Source: Senegalia massiliensis (GTDB taxonomy: Bacteria; Bacillota; Clostridia; Tissierellales; SIT17). From it: a stretch of DNA of 58,468 nt. Shown here one piece after another: positions 1 through 6,547 of the stretch. Location of the stretch: assembly GCF_009911265.1 (NCBI RefSeq), contig NZ_QXXA01000017.1, positions 1-58,468 of the forward strand, given 5' to 3'. Position 1 is the stretch's first letter, and each line of letters starts with the position of its first letter. The translations under genes and the position numbers were made by a program. The notes beneath the pieces were generated by a model. It was not told the DNA's origin. It did no database searches and saw only the letters and a list, made by a program, of their open reading frames with translations.

Positions 1-2
1 AA

Positions 3-683
3 GAAGAGTATAGAGCATTTATATTAAAAGAAAAGAATGATATTACATTATCATTTTTATCATATACTTATGGATTAAATGGAAATGATAGTAGATTAAA
101 CTCTAACGAGTTAGATAATATGGTTAATTTAATTGATGAGGATAAAATGCAAGAAGATATCAAAAAGGCTAAAAATGTATCAGATAAAGTAGTGGTTTTT
201 ATACATTGGGGTAATGAATATAGTAGAGAACCAAGTGAATCTCAAATGGAATTAGCAGATAAAATGTTTGAGTGGGGAGCAGACATTATATTAGGTAGTC
301 ATCCTCATGTTATTCAAAGATCAGAAATAATAAAGAAAAATGGGGAAAATAAATTTATAATATATTCAATGGGAAATTTCATATCAAATCAAAGAAGAGA
401 AACTCTACCAAACACTAGGAATAATATTTATACAGAAGATGGTGTGATTGTTAATATTGATTTTAAAAAGGATTTAGAGACTAATGAAGTTATAATAGAG
501 GATATAAGATATATTCCTACTTGGGTACATAAGTATCCGGAAAATGGTAAAGATGAATATAGAATACTTCCTATAGCAGATTTTATAGATGATAATACTT
601 TGTCAAAAGCAACAATAGAAAGATTAAAAAATTCGCATAAACAAACTATGGATTTAATGGAGAAGATAGAGATAGTAGAATAA
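3..683 (+). CDS. CapA/PgsA-like metallophosphatase-fold protein, C-terminal part
   Basis: The reading frame is open from the window edge, so the gene starts upstream and only its last 226 or so residues are seen. The ATG at 120 is internal. CapA-family hallmarks are visible: IHWGNEY, then LGSHPHVIQ and IYSMGNFISNQ, which carry the His/Asn residues typical of this metallophosphoesterase-like fold. Family members take part in poly-gamma-glutamate or capsule synthesis, or are uncharacterised envelope proteins. No other capsule gene is adjacent here, so the role is open. Family assignment is firm, substrate unknown. Confidence 0.85.
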   Translation, partial: EEYRAFILKEKNDITLSFLSYTYGLNGNDSRLNSNELDNMVNLIDEDKMQEDIKKAKNVSDKVVVFIHWGNEYSREPSESQMELADKMFEWGADIILGSHPHVIQRSEIIKKNGENKFIIYSMGNFISNQRRETLPNTRNNIYTEDGVIVNIDFKKDLETNEVIIEDIRYIPTWVHKYPENGKDEYRILPIADFIDDNTLSKATIERLKNSHKQTMDLMEKIEIVE

Positions 684-722
684 TTTAAGATATATTGTAA
701 TTTTTTAAGGAACACGTTTAAA

Positions 723-752
723 AATGGTATTTAGGATATCCTAAATACCATT
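723..752. terminator. Perfect 15-bp inverted repeat between convergent genes
   Basis: AATGGTATTTAGGAT is followed directly by its exact reverse complement. It lies between the CapA-like gene (plus) and the VCBS-repeat gene (minus) and overlaps the latter's stop codon, so it probably terminates both transcripts. Confidence 0.6.
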
Positions 753-1437
753 AAATATTTGCACCATTAATAGCTACATATTGATTGAAAACATCAAACT
801 TTTTACCAGACCATTGTAATCCAGTTTGAATATAACCTAAGGAATCAGCATTATATAATCCGGCGATTCTTTGATATCCTATAAGTTCATATATACCATC
901 TAAATCAAAATCTATAGGATAAAGTCCACTTAATGGATTCACAAAGCCTTCTATTTCAGATTTAAGTTTGCCATTAGAATCATAAATTTCATTTAAATAT
1001 TCTTGCCCTTTATATGATATATCAATTATATATTTAATTTTATCTGTAATATTTATAACATCAACTTTATAAAAATCTTTATATATTACTTTATATTTAT
1101 AAGTTTCATTGAATATATTATAATCAAATAATAATTTAGGTATATTATTTATAGCTGAATATATATAGTAATACATAAATCCTCCACTTCCACCAGATGC
1201 AATACTTATTAGTATATCTTTTACTCCATCTCCAGTGAAATCTCTAAGGGTAATAGTAGGTTCATATCCAGAATCAGATTTAAATGATACATAATTTCTC
1301 ATACCTGTTTTACCATCTTGAATTACTAAAGTAATGTTTTGTACAAATGGACTGTCTATAGTTTTTATTCCAGTCAAATATATATTATCAGGTATCCTAT
1401 CACCAGTTACATCTCCACGTGCATATGAAATTATCAT
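751..1437 (-). CDS. VCBS/FG-GAP repeat-containing protein
   Basis: A 228-residue protein with three Asp-rich, calcium-loop-like motifs: DVTGDRIPD (residues 9-17), DFTGDGVKD (66-74) and DFDLDGIYE (176-184). Such motifs occur in FG-GAP/VCBS beta-propeller repeats. There is no evident signal peptide; the protein begins directly with a repeat. Similar short proteins occur in spore formers, but a spore role here is only a guess. A GGAGG-like ribosome site precedes the ATG on the minus strand (AATTCCTCC on plus, 1440-1448). The gene stands alone. Confidence 0.7.
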   Translation of the reverse strand: MIISYARGDVTGDRIPDNIYLTGIKTIDSPFVQNITLVIQDGKTGMRNYVSFKSDSGYEPTITLRDFTGDGVKDILISIASGGSGGFMYYYIYSAINNIPKLLFDYNIFNETYKYKVIYKDFYKVDVINITDKIKYIIDISYKGQEYLNEIYDSNGKLKSEIEGFVNPLSGLYPIDFDLDGIYELIGYQRIAGLYNADSLGYIQTGLQWSGKKFDVFNQYVAINGANI

Positions 1438-1657
1438 AAAAATTCCTCCAAATAATTTGATTTTATAATATTATATGATTCTATGAATTATATGTGATGA
1501 GATGAACTAAATTGAATATTATATTTTGTTTAGTTATAATATAATAAAATATGTATAATGGAAAGTAGTGATTTAATTGGCACCATTTATAAAATGTTTA
1601 CTTTGTGATTCTAAAACAAACTTATTTAAGGTTTAAAAAGGTGGAAGTATATCTTGT

Positions 1658-1780
1658 ATGACTAATTTGTATTATGATAGTATAGATTTTGATAGTTGGT
1701 ATTATAAAAATGACAATACTCATGTGTTTTTTTATCATAAAAAAGGTTTGGAATGGATAAAAATAAATTTGACTTTTTAA
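1658..1780 (+). CDS. Possible 40-residue small protein
   Basis: An ATG at 1658 follows AAAGGTGGAAG by about a dozen bases and opens a 40-codon frame ending in TAA at 1778-1780. The peptide is rich in Tyr, Asp and Phe (begins MTNLYYDSIDFDSWYYKN) and has no recognisable domain. The perfect palindrome starting 33 bp later could be its terminator. Coding status is uncertain; no homology evidence is available from the sequence alone. Confidence 0.3.
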   Translation: MTNLYYDSIDFDSWYYKNDNTHVFFYHKKGLEWIKINLTF

Positions 1781-1812
1781 ATATAAAAATTGATAATAAT
1801 TTTATAAAATTT

Positions 1813-1858
1813 ACAAATAAGAACTGATTAGTCATATGACTAATCAGTTCTTATTTGT
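1813..1858. terminator. Perfect 23-bp inverted repeat
   Basis: ACAAATAAGAACTGATTAGT plus CAT is followed immediately by its exact reverse complement. It sits just past the stop codon of the minus-strand cupin gene and probably forms its terminator. A double-stranded binding site is a less likely alternative. Confidence 0.6.
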
Positions 1859-1865
1859 AGTATTT

Positions 1866-2399
1866 TTATTCATCAGCCTCAGCATCTGATTTAGTCTTGT
1901 GAATAGTACCATATGGATGTTGTGGAGGTGCATAAATAGAATATAATTTAATCGGTTCACATCCTGTGTTAATAAGGTTATGCCATTTTCCTGCAGGTAT
2001 TATAAATGCATAATCATCATAAACTTTTTTTCTGAAATATAAATTATCTTTTTTATCTCCCATTAATACAAGTCCTTGACCTTGCTCTATTCTTACGAAT
2101 TGATCAAGATTTGGGTGAATTTCCAATCCTATATCTTCTCCAGGCTTTATCTCCATTAGAGTTAATTGTAAATGTTCTCCTGTCCATAAGGCAGTCCTAA
2201 AGTTATTATTTTGTTTAGTTATATCTTCAATATTAACAACAAAAGGATTAGGACCATAATCTTTTAATTCATAATATTTGTCTTGATTTTTATCACCCAT
2301 TGGATCATTCCAATAATTATAAGTATAGTTGTGATAAGGGTTATAATTATATGGTCTGGAACAATAAGGACATACATAATATCTATAATATTTATTCAT
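1866..2399 (-). CDS. Cupin-domain protein with Tyr-rich N-terminus
   Basis: A 177-residue protein with one conserved cupin barrel at about residues 70-160. Cupin motif 1 is degenerate (IHPNLDQFVRIEQGQG, a single His); motif 2 is good (IPAGKWHNLIN). Residues 1-35 are unusual, dominated by Tyr, Asn and Pro with a CPYC pair, like many spore-coat-associated proteins. I choose the ATG at 2399: AAGGAG lies 8 bases upstream, whereas the in-frame GTG at 2408 overlaps that site. Such cupins are often annotated as mannose-6-phosphate-isomerase-like, but no sugar role is shown here. Confidence 0.75.
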   Translation of the reverse strand: MNKYYRYYVCPYCSRPYNYNPYHNYTYNYWNDPMGDKNQDKYYELKDYGPNPFVVNIEDITKQNNNFRTALWTGEHLQLTLMEIKPGEDIGLEIHPNLDQFVRIEQGQGLVLMGDKKDNLYFRKKVYDDYAFIIPAGKWHNLINTGCEPIKLYSIYAPPQHPYGTIHKTKSDAEADE

Positions 2400-2622
2400 A
2401 TATTTCACTCCTTTCTTTATTGTATAAGATTATTATATGTAAAATAATAAAAATCGGTGATTTAGTACTATTTACTGTTAATATTGGTTACAGTATAATT
2501 TTATTAAGCCAAATACTTTTATGAATAAACTATATTTGATTAAATAAAATTTAGAATGATTATTTAATTATGGGAAAACCTATTGACATGAGTAAAAATA
2601 TTAATATTGAGGTGATTTCATA

Positions 2623-3636
2623 ATGTTTAAACCTAAGCAAGTATTATTTGAAAAAGATGCTTTAGAATATCCATTAGGGAAAGAAATATATGATAAGTTT
2701 AAAAAAGAAAATATTCAAATAGTTAAATTAAATGCAAATAGAGTACCAAGCATAAAGTCAGATGATTTAAAAGAAAAATACAGTAAAGCTAAACAAACGT
2801 TAGTAATTGGTGTAAGGAGAAGCTTTAAATTTCAAACATGTAAGCCATCAGCTCATTATCAATTACCTCTTGTAACTGGATGTATGGGACAATGTGAATA
2901 TTGTTATTTAAATACACGATTTGGAAATAAACCTTATATAAGAACTTATGTAAATGTAGAAGAAATACTTAATCAAGCAAAAAAATATATTGAAAAAAGG
3001 GAAGGCATCACTATTTTTGAAGGTGCAGCTACTTCAGATCCTTTGCCAGTAGAACCTTATACTCATGGACTACAAAAATCAATTGATTATTTTTCTAGAA
3101 TTCATAATGCTCGATTTAGATTTGTAACAAAATATGATAATATTAATAGTCTTTTAGATTTGGACCACAAAGGGCATACAACTATTAGATTTAGTTTAAA
3201 CACTGAAAAGATTATAAAGAATCATGAACACTTTACTTCATCAGCAAAGAATAGAATCGAAGCTGCATCTAAAATATATAAAGCAGGATACCCTTTAGGA
3301 TTTATCATAGCACCTGTATTTTTATATGATGGTTGGAAAAATGAATATAGAAAGTTGATTGAAGATATATCTAAAGCTATAGAACCTAATAATTCAAATG
3401 ATATTACTTTTGAAGTTATATCTCACAGATATACACTTAAAGCCAAAGAAGTAATCACTAAAATATTTCCTAATACAACTCTCTCTATGAAAGAAGCAGA
3501 TAGAAAGTTTAAATATGGTCAATTTGGTTATGGAAAATATATGTATACTAAGGAACAAATAAATGAAATAGAAGAATTCTTTACAAAAGAAATTAGTAGA
3601 ATTTTTACAGACAAGAGTATTAAATATATTATTTAA
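2623..3636 (+). CDS. splB: Spore photoproduct lyase (radical SAM)
   Basis: A 337-residue radical SAM enzyme that reverses the UV-induced thymine dimer (spore photoproduct) in DNA during germination. The cluster-binding CX3CX2C motif is CMGQCEYC (C87, C91, C94), followed by the typical YLNTRFG. The region aligned with the Bacillus active-site Cys reads FEGAATSD (residues 132-139), with Ala in that place; a separate Cys lies at residue 73. This matches a clostridial variant of the family. GAGGTGA precedes the ATG. The gene is monocistronic or leads into the SigI-like gene 32 bp downstream. It indicates an endospore former. Confidence 0.92.
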   Translation: MFKPKQVLFEKDALEYPLGKEIYDKFKKENIQIVKLNANRVPSIKSDDLKEKYSKAKQTLVIGVRRSFKFQTCKPSAHYQLPLVTGCMGQCEYCYLNTRFGNKPYIRTYVNVEEILNQAKKYIEKREGITIFEGAATSDPLPVEPYTHGLQKSIDYFSRIHNARFRFVTKYDNINSLLDLDHKGHTTIRFSLNTEKIIKNHEHFTSSAKNRIEAASKIYKAGYPLGFIIAPVFLYDGWKNEYRKLIEDISKAIEPNNSNDITFEVISHRYTLKAKEVITKIFPNTTLSMKEADRKFKYGQFGYGKYMYTKEQINEIEEFFTKEISRIFTDKSIKYII

Positions 3637-3668
3637 TACTCTAATATATTTAAAGGGGTCATAATTAT

Positions 3669-4161
3669 ATGCGAGAATTAGATGAGATGGTATTGAATAT
3701 TGCAGATAGTCCTGAAAAATTCCATGATTTTATAAATAAATATGAAAATTTCATATTGAAAAGTGCCTCAAAAATCTCAAAAAAATACATATCAAAAAAT
3801 GATGATGAGTGGTCAATTGCATTAGCAGGATTTTCTAAGGCTATAAAAGAATATGATTACAAAAAGGGGAGCTTTATTTCTTTTGCAGAATTATTAATAC
3901 GTAGAAATATTATTGATTATTATAAAAAACAAAATAAATATAACTCAGAGATACAAGTTGAATGGATTGAAGATGCTGCAATTATGGAAAATAATTCAAA
4001 TAACTTGAAGCTGGAAATTGAATCAATAACAGAAGTTTTTACAAATTTTAGAAGAAGCAAGAGAAAGAGCTGAAGAAAAAGCTGAAAGAGAAAGAGAGAA
4101 AGAAGAGGAAGCAAGAAAAAGGGCCGAAGAAAAAGCTGAAGAAAACGAAGATGAAGATTAA
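3669..4161 (+). CDS. SigI-like sigma region-2 protein with coiled-coil tail, frameshifted
   Basis: Residues 1-100 resemble the region-2 core of sigma-I factors (DDEWSIALAGFSKAIKEY; SFAELLIRRNIIDYYKKQ). The original frame runs into TGA at 4071-4073 after 134 codons. If one T of the T5 run at 4036-4040 is skipped, the protein continues for 40 more residues as LQILEEARERAEEKAERE and onward to TAA at 4159, giving about 163 residues. That tail is a charged coiled coil with an 18-residue near-repeat (EEARERAEEKAE / EEARKRAEEKAE). No DNA-binding region 4 is present in either frame, and no anti-sigma RsgI gene follows. It may be a frameshift mutation, a sequencing error or a recoded gene. Confidence 0.6.
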
Positions 4162-4180
4162 AAATGAAAAAAATTTAAAA

Positions 4181-4217
4181 AATAAAGCGTCAATCAATTG
4201 ATTGATGCTTTATTTTT
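4181..4217. terminator. Rho-independent terminator
   Basis: AATAAAGCGTCAATCAA pairs with TTGATTGATGCTTTATT (one G-T pair) followed by a T run. It lies between the SigI-like gene and the convergent membrane protein gene and can serve both. Confidence 0.75.
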
Positions 4218-4229
4218 CGTTTCACAATA

Positions 4230-4763
4230 CTAATATATTCCATATTTCTTAGTGTTATTATCCATAAATAAAGGAAGCTTAGGTGGAAAAAAAGTAAAAA
4301 AAGAAAGTATAAATCCAAATGATATAAACCCTATTAATCCTAAAATATTAGCTTTTTTATTTATACTTGTTTTTAGAACTTTAATACTTATTAATTGACA
4401 TAGGATAGCACCTATTATAAAAGATGAGATATCAACTATAAGTGATGATTTATTGAAAACAAAGTGATAAGAATAATGTATAAGTAATATAGTAATTTCC
4501 ATAGATAATATTCCTAGAAATTTACCAACAAAAAAACTATTAGTTTTAGTTTTTAGAAATTTATATTCTATAGGAATAAAAAATAATAGTGAAAAATATC
4601 CTAACTTAAGATGTTCCCAAACACTTTCGTTAACTGGTGAAAATAAGGCAACAAATTTTGAATTTCCTGACCATTCGTATGTAAAATGAAGCAAAGATCC
4701 TATTATTATAATCCAAAACATACCTATAATTTCCCACTTTTTAATTGGATCTAATTTATTCAT
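4230..4763 (-). CDS. DUF6512-like integral membrane protein
   Basis: A 177-residue protein with five probable hydrophobic segments. The stretch FSPVNESVWEHLKLGYF, just after the first segment, is the characteristic motif of this uncharacterised clostridial membrane family. No catalytic residues are evident. AAGGAGAT lies upstream of the ATG on the minus strand. It stands alone between two terminator-like structures. Function unknown. Confidence 0.65.
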   Translation of the reverse strand: MNKLDPIKKWEIIGMFWIIIIGSLLHFTYEWSGNSKFVALFSPVNESVWEHLKLGYFSLLFFIPIEYKFLKTKTNSFFVGKFLGILSMEITILLIHYSYHFVFNKSSLIVDISSFIIGAILCQLISIKVLKTSINKKANILGLIGFISFGFILSFFTFFPPKLPLFMDNNTKKYGIY

Positions 4764-4900
4764 ATTTTTAATCTCCTTTCACTTTTAAAATATATTATAT
4801 CCTTAATAATAATATTTATAAATTTATTATATGGAACTTTAAATATATTGATAGAATATCCTTAATAAGGGTATATATTTATGTATAAGGAGTGATAATT

Positions 4901-5254
4901 ATGGATAATAATAAAAATCAAAAAACTTCTATTGGATTAGAACAAAATATTGCAGCAATGTTATCTTATATATTAGGTTTTATTACAGGAATAATATTTC
5001 TTCTAGTTGAAAAAGAAAATAAATTTGTGCGTTTTCATGCAATGCAATCAATAGTTGTTTTTGGTGCAATATTTTTAATAGGAGTAGTTATAGGATGGGT
5101 GCCAATAATAGGATGGTTAATAGGAGCTTTAAGCAGTCCTATAATCTTAGTTATATGGATTATACTTTTGATAAAATCATATAAAAATGAATGGTATGAA
5201 TTCCCTATAGCTGGTAAGATAGCTAAAGAACAAGTTAATAAGATCAATTTATAA
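4901..5254 (+). CDS. DUF4870/Tic20-like small membrane protein
   Basis: A 117-residue protein with three or four hydrophobic segments. It opens with IGLEQNIAAMLSYILGFITG and has the family motif KFVRFHAMQS after the first pair of segments. Homologues are widespread small membrane proteins of unknown function. The ATG at 4901 is preferred because AAGGAG sits 8 bases upstream; the in-frame GTG at 4892 overlaps that site. A hairpin terminator follows at 5279. Confidence 0.75.
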   Translation: MDNNKNQKTSIGLEQNIAAMLSYILGFITGIIFLLVEKENKFVRFHAMQSIVVFGAIFLIGVVIGWVPIIGWLIGALSSPIILVIWIILLIKSYKNEWYEFPIAGKIAKEQVNKINL

Positions 5255-5278
5255 TTATACATTAGATTAACAATATTA

Positions 5279-5314
5279 AAATATGAACTTTTATATAAAA
5301 GTTCATATTTTTTT
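5279..5314 (+). terminator. Rho-independent terminator
   Basis: AATATGAACTTTTATA pairs with TATAAAAGTTCATATT, followed by a run of T. It ends the DUF4870-like gene. Confidence 0.75.
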
Positions 5315-5344
5315 GAGCAATATAATATATTTTTCAAAAATAGC

Positions 5345-5373
5345 TTGACTTATTTTAATATACTTGTTACTAT
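5345..5373 (+). promoter_or_regulatory. Predicted sigma-A promoter of the purine operon
   Basis: TTGACT (5345-5350) and TACTAT (5368-5373) are separated by 17 bp. They sit about 30 bp upstream of the guanine aptamer, as expected for a transcript that begins with the riboswitch. Confidence 0.6.
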
Positions 5374-5400
5374 CTAAGTATATTAAATAATCGAATAAAT

Positions 5401-5469
5401 GCTCATATAAGTTCCATAATAAGGTTGGAACGTTTCTACTAGGTGACCGATAATCATCTGTCTATGAGC
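5401..5469 (+). ncRNA. Guanine (purine-class) riboswitch aptamer, unit 1
   Basis: P1 is GCTCATA/TATGAGC. P2 is GTTCCA/TGGAAC and P3 is TAGGTGA/TCATCTG. The junction carries GTTTCTAC, L3 has CCGATAA and the L2 GG can kiss the L3 CC. The specificity base in the P3-P1 junction (GTCTATG) is C, which marks guanine rather than adenine. It is followed directly by a PRPP aptamer and a terminator. Confidence 0.93.
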
Positions 5470-5557
5470 GAGAGTGTGCCTAGGGTTCCGAAGAATTTTC
5501 TTGCTGGTCCAAGCGGCACAAATACTTATAGTATTACACCGAAGGGATAAAAGCCCA
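5470..5557 (+). ncRNA. PRPP riboswitch aptamer (ykkC subtype 2b), unit 1
   Basis: The ykkC-class conserved blocks CCTAGGGTTCCG, TGGTCCAAGCG and ACACCGAAGGGATAAAAGCCC-like end are present in order. ykkC RNAs bind guanidine, ppGpp or PRPP. Location before purine genes, directly after a guanine aptamer, points to the PRPP subtype. In described tandems PRPP favours expression and guanine opposes it. The final GCCC shares bases with the terminator stem. Confidence 0.88.
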
Positions 5558-5598
5558 GACGGGTAGGTTTCGCTCGAAACCTACCTGTCTGGGCTTTT
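5549..5598 (+). terminator. Riboswitch-controlled intrinsic terminator, unit 1
   Basis: AAAGCCCAGACGGGTAGGTT opens a long stem closed by its near-exact complement around a GCTC loop, ending in CTGGGCTTTTT. The GC-rich arm is conspicuous in this AT-rich genome. It overlaps the 3' end of the PRPP aptamer, which allows mutually exclusive folding. Confidence 0.9.
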
Positions 5599-5618
5599 TC
5601 AACTTTTATTTAATAAAA

Positions 5619-6326
5619 ATGAAAATTATAGGAGGGATTATTATCAAGCTTATTTATAAAGGTAAAACTAAAGATGTACATGAATTAGATAGTGACAAAG
5701 TATTATTAAAATTCAAGGATGATGTTACAGGAAATGATGGAGTATTTGATCCAGGTGCTAATACTGTAGGACTTAGTATAGAAGGCATGGGTAATTTAGG
5801 ATTAAGACTTACAAAATTTTTCTTTGAGAAATTAAATGATATGGATATTCCTACTCATTATGTAGATTCAGATTTAGATAATCAAAATATGACAGTATTA
5901 AAAGCTAAACCATTTGGTAAAGGTGTAGAAGTAATTTGCAGATACAAAGCTGTAGGGAGCTTTATTAGAAGATATGGTATGTATATAGAAGAAGGACAAG
6001 AATTAGATGCTTATGTAGAGATCACTTTGAAAGATGATGAAAGAAATGATCCTTTAATAACTGATGAAGCATTAGAAATGTTAAATATAATGACTAAAAA
6101 AGAATATGAAATTTTAACAAGTCTTACTAGAAAAATTAGTAAAGTAATAAAAGATGAACTTTCTAAAAAAGATTTAGAATTATATGATATAAAATTAGAA
6201 TTTGGGAGAGTAGGTAATGATAATCACATAGCTCTTATAGATGAGATATCAGCAGGTAATATGAGAGTCTATGGAGATGGCAAATATATAGAACCATTTG
6301 AATTAGGTAAAATAATATTAAGTTAA
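5619..6326 (+). CDS. purC: Phosphoribosylaminoimidazole-succinocarboxamide synthase
   Basis: PurC joins aspartate to CAIR with ATP, forming SAICAR. The family signatures KLIYKGKTKDVH, KDDVTGNDG and the C-terminal DEISAGNMRVYGDGK are all present over about 227 residues. The start is odd. The only canonical start in frame is ATG 5619, but it has no ribosome site and would add nine residues (MKIIGGIII). A strong AGGAGGG lies inside that extension at 5630-5636, and six bases later comes ATC at 5643, exactly where homologues begin (M)KLIYKGKTKD. Initiation at ATT 5640 or ATC 5643 is therefore likely. First gene of the purine operon, behind riboswitch unit 1. Confidence 0.93.
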   Translation: MKIIGGIIIKLIYKGKTKDVHELDSDKVLLKFKDDVTGNDGVFDPGANTVGLSIEGMGNLGLRLTKFFFEKLNDMDIPTHYVDSDLDNQNMTVLKAKPFGKGVEVICRYKAVGSFIRRYGMYIEEGQELDAYVEITLKDDERNDPLITDEALEMLNIMTKKEYEILTSLTRKISKVIKDELSKKDLELYDIKLEFGRVGNDNHIALIDEISAGNMRVYGDGKYIEPFELGKIILS

Positions 6327-6333
6327 TAGAAAT

Positions 6334-6402
6334 GCTCATATAAGTCTCATAATATGGTTGGGACGTTTCTACTAAATGACCGATAATCATTTGTCTATGA
6401 GT
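6334..6402 (+). ncRNA. Guanine (purine-class) riboswitch aptamer, unit 2
   Basis: Close copy of unit 1, starting 8 bp after the purC stop. P3 is TAAATGA/TCATTTG, with paired changes relative to unit 1, so the helix is conserved by covariation. GTTTCTAC, the L2 ATATGG and L3 CCGATAA are present. The specificity base in GTCTATG is again C, indicating guanine. Confidence 0.92.
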
Positions 6403-6488
6403 GAGAGTGTGTCTAGGGTTCCGAAAGCTACTTTGCTGGTCCAAGCGACACAGATACTTCTGTATTACACCGAAGGGATAAAAGCCCA
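6403..6488 (+). ncRNA. PRPP riboswitch aptamer (ykkC subtype 2b), unit 2
   Basis: Contains TCTAGGGTTCCG, TGGTCCAAGCG and ACACCGAAGGGATAAAAGCC in the same order and spacing as unit 1, with variable loops differing. It lies between purC and purL, so it would set purL and all downstream genes separately from purC. Confidence 0.87.
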
Positions 6489-6528
6489 GGCGGGTAGGTT
6501 TCACTCGAAATCTGCCCGTCTGGGCTTT
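6480..6528 (+). terminator. Riboswitch-controlled intrinsic terminator, unit 2
   Basis: AAAGCCCAGGCGGGTAGGTT pairs with AATCTGCCCGTCTGGGCTTT around a short loop; G-T pairs replace some pairs of unit 1. The T tract is shorter (TTTTATCTT) than in unit 1, so it may leak more. Confidence 0.85.
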
Positions 6529-6547
6529 TATCTTAAAGGAGGAAAAT

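Larger units (their letters stand above)
1438..1865. other. Intergenic region, 428 bp
   Basis: Very AT-rich stretch upstream of both minus-strand neighbours. It contains one weak small ORF (1658-1780, plus) and a long perfect palindrome (1813-1858). Nothing else is recognisable. Confidence 0.5.

Noticed and set aside
2300-2524. Plus-strand 74-codon frame
   Set aside because: Antisense to the Tyr/Asn-rich N-terminus of the cupin gene and its upstream region; composition explained by that gene.
6235-6504. Minus-strand frame over the end of purC and riboswitch unit 2
   Set aside because: Antisense shadow of purC and structured RNA; no start signal or family.
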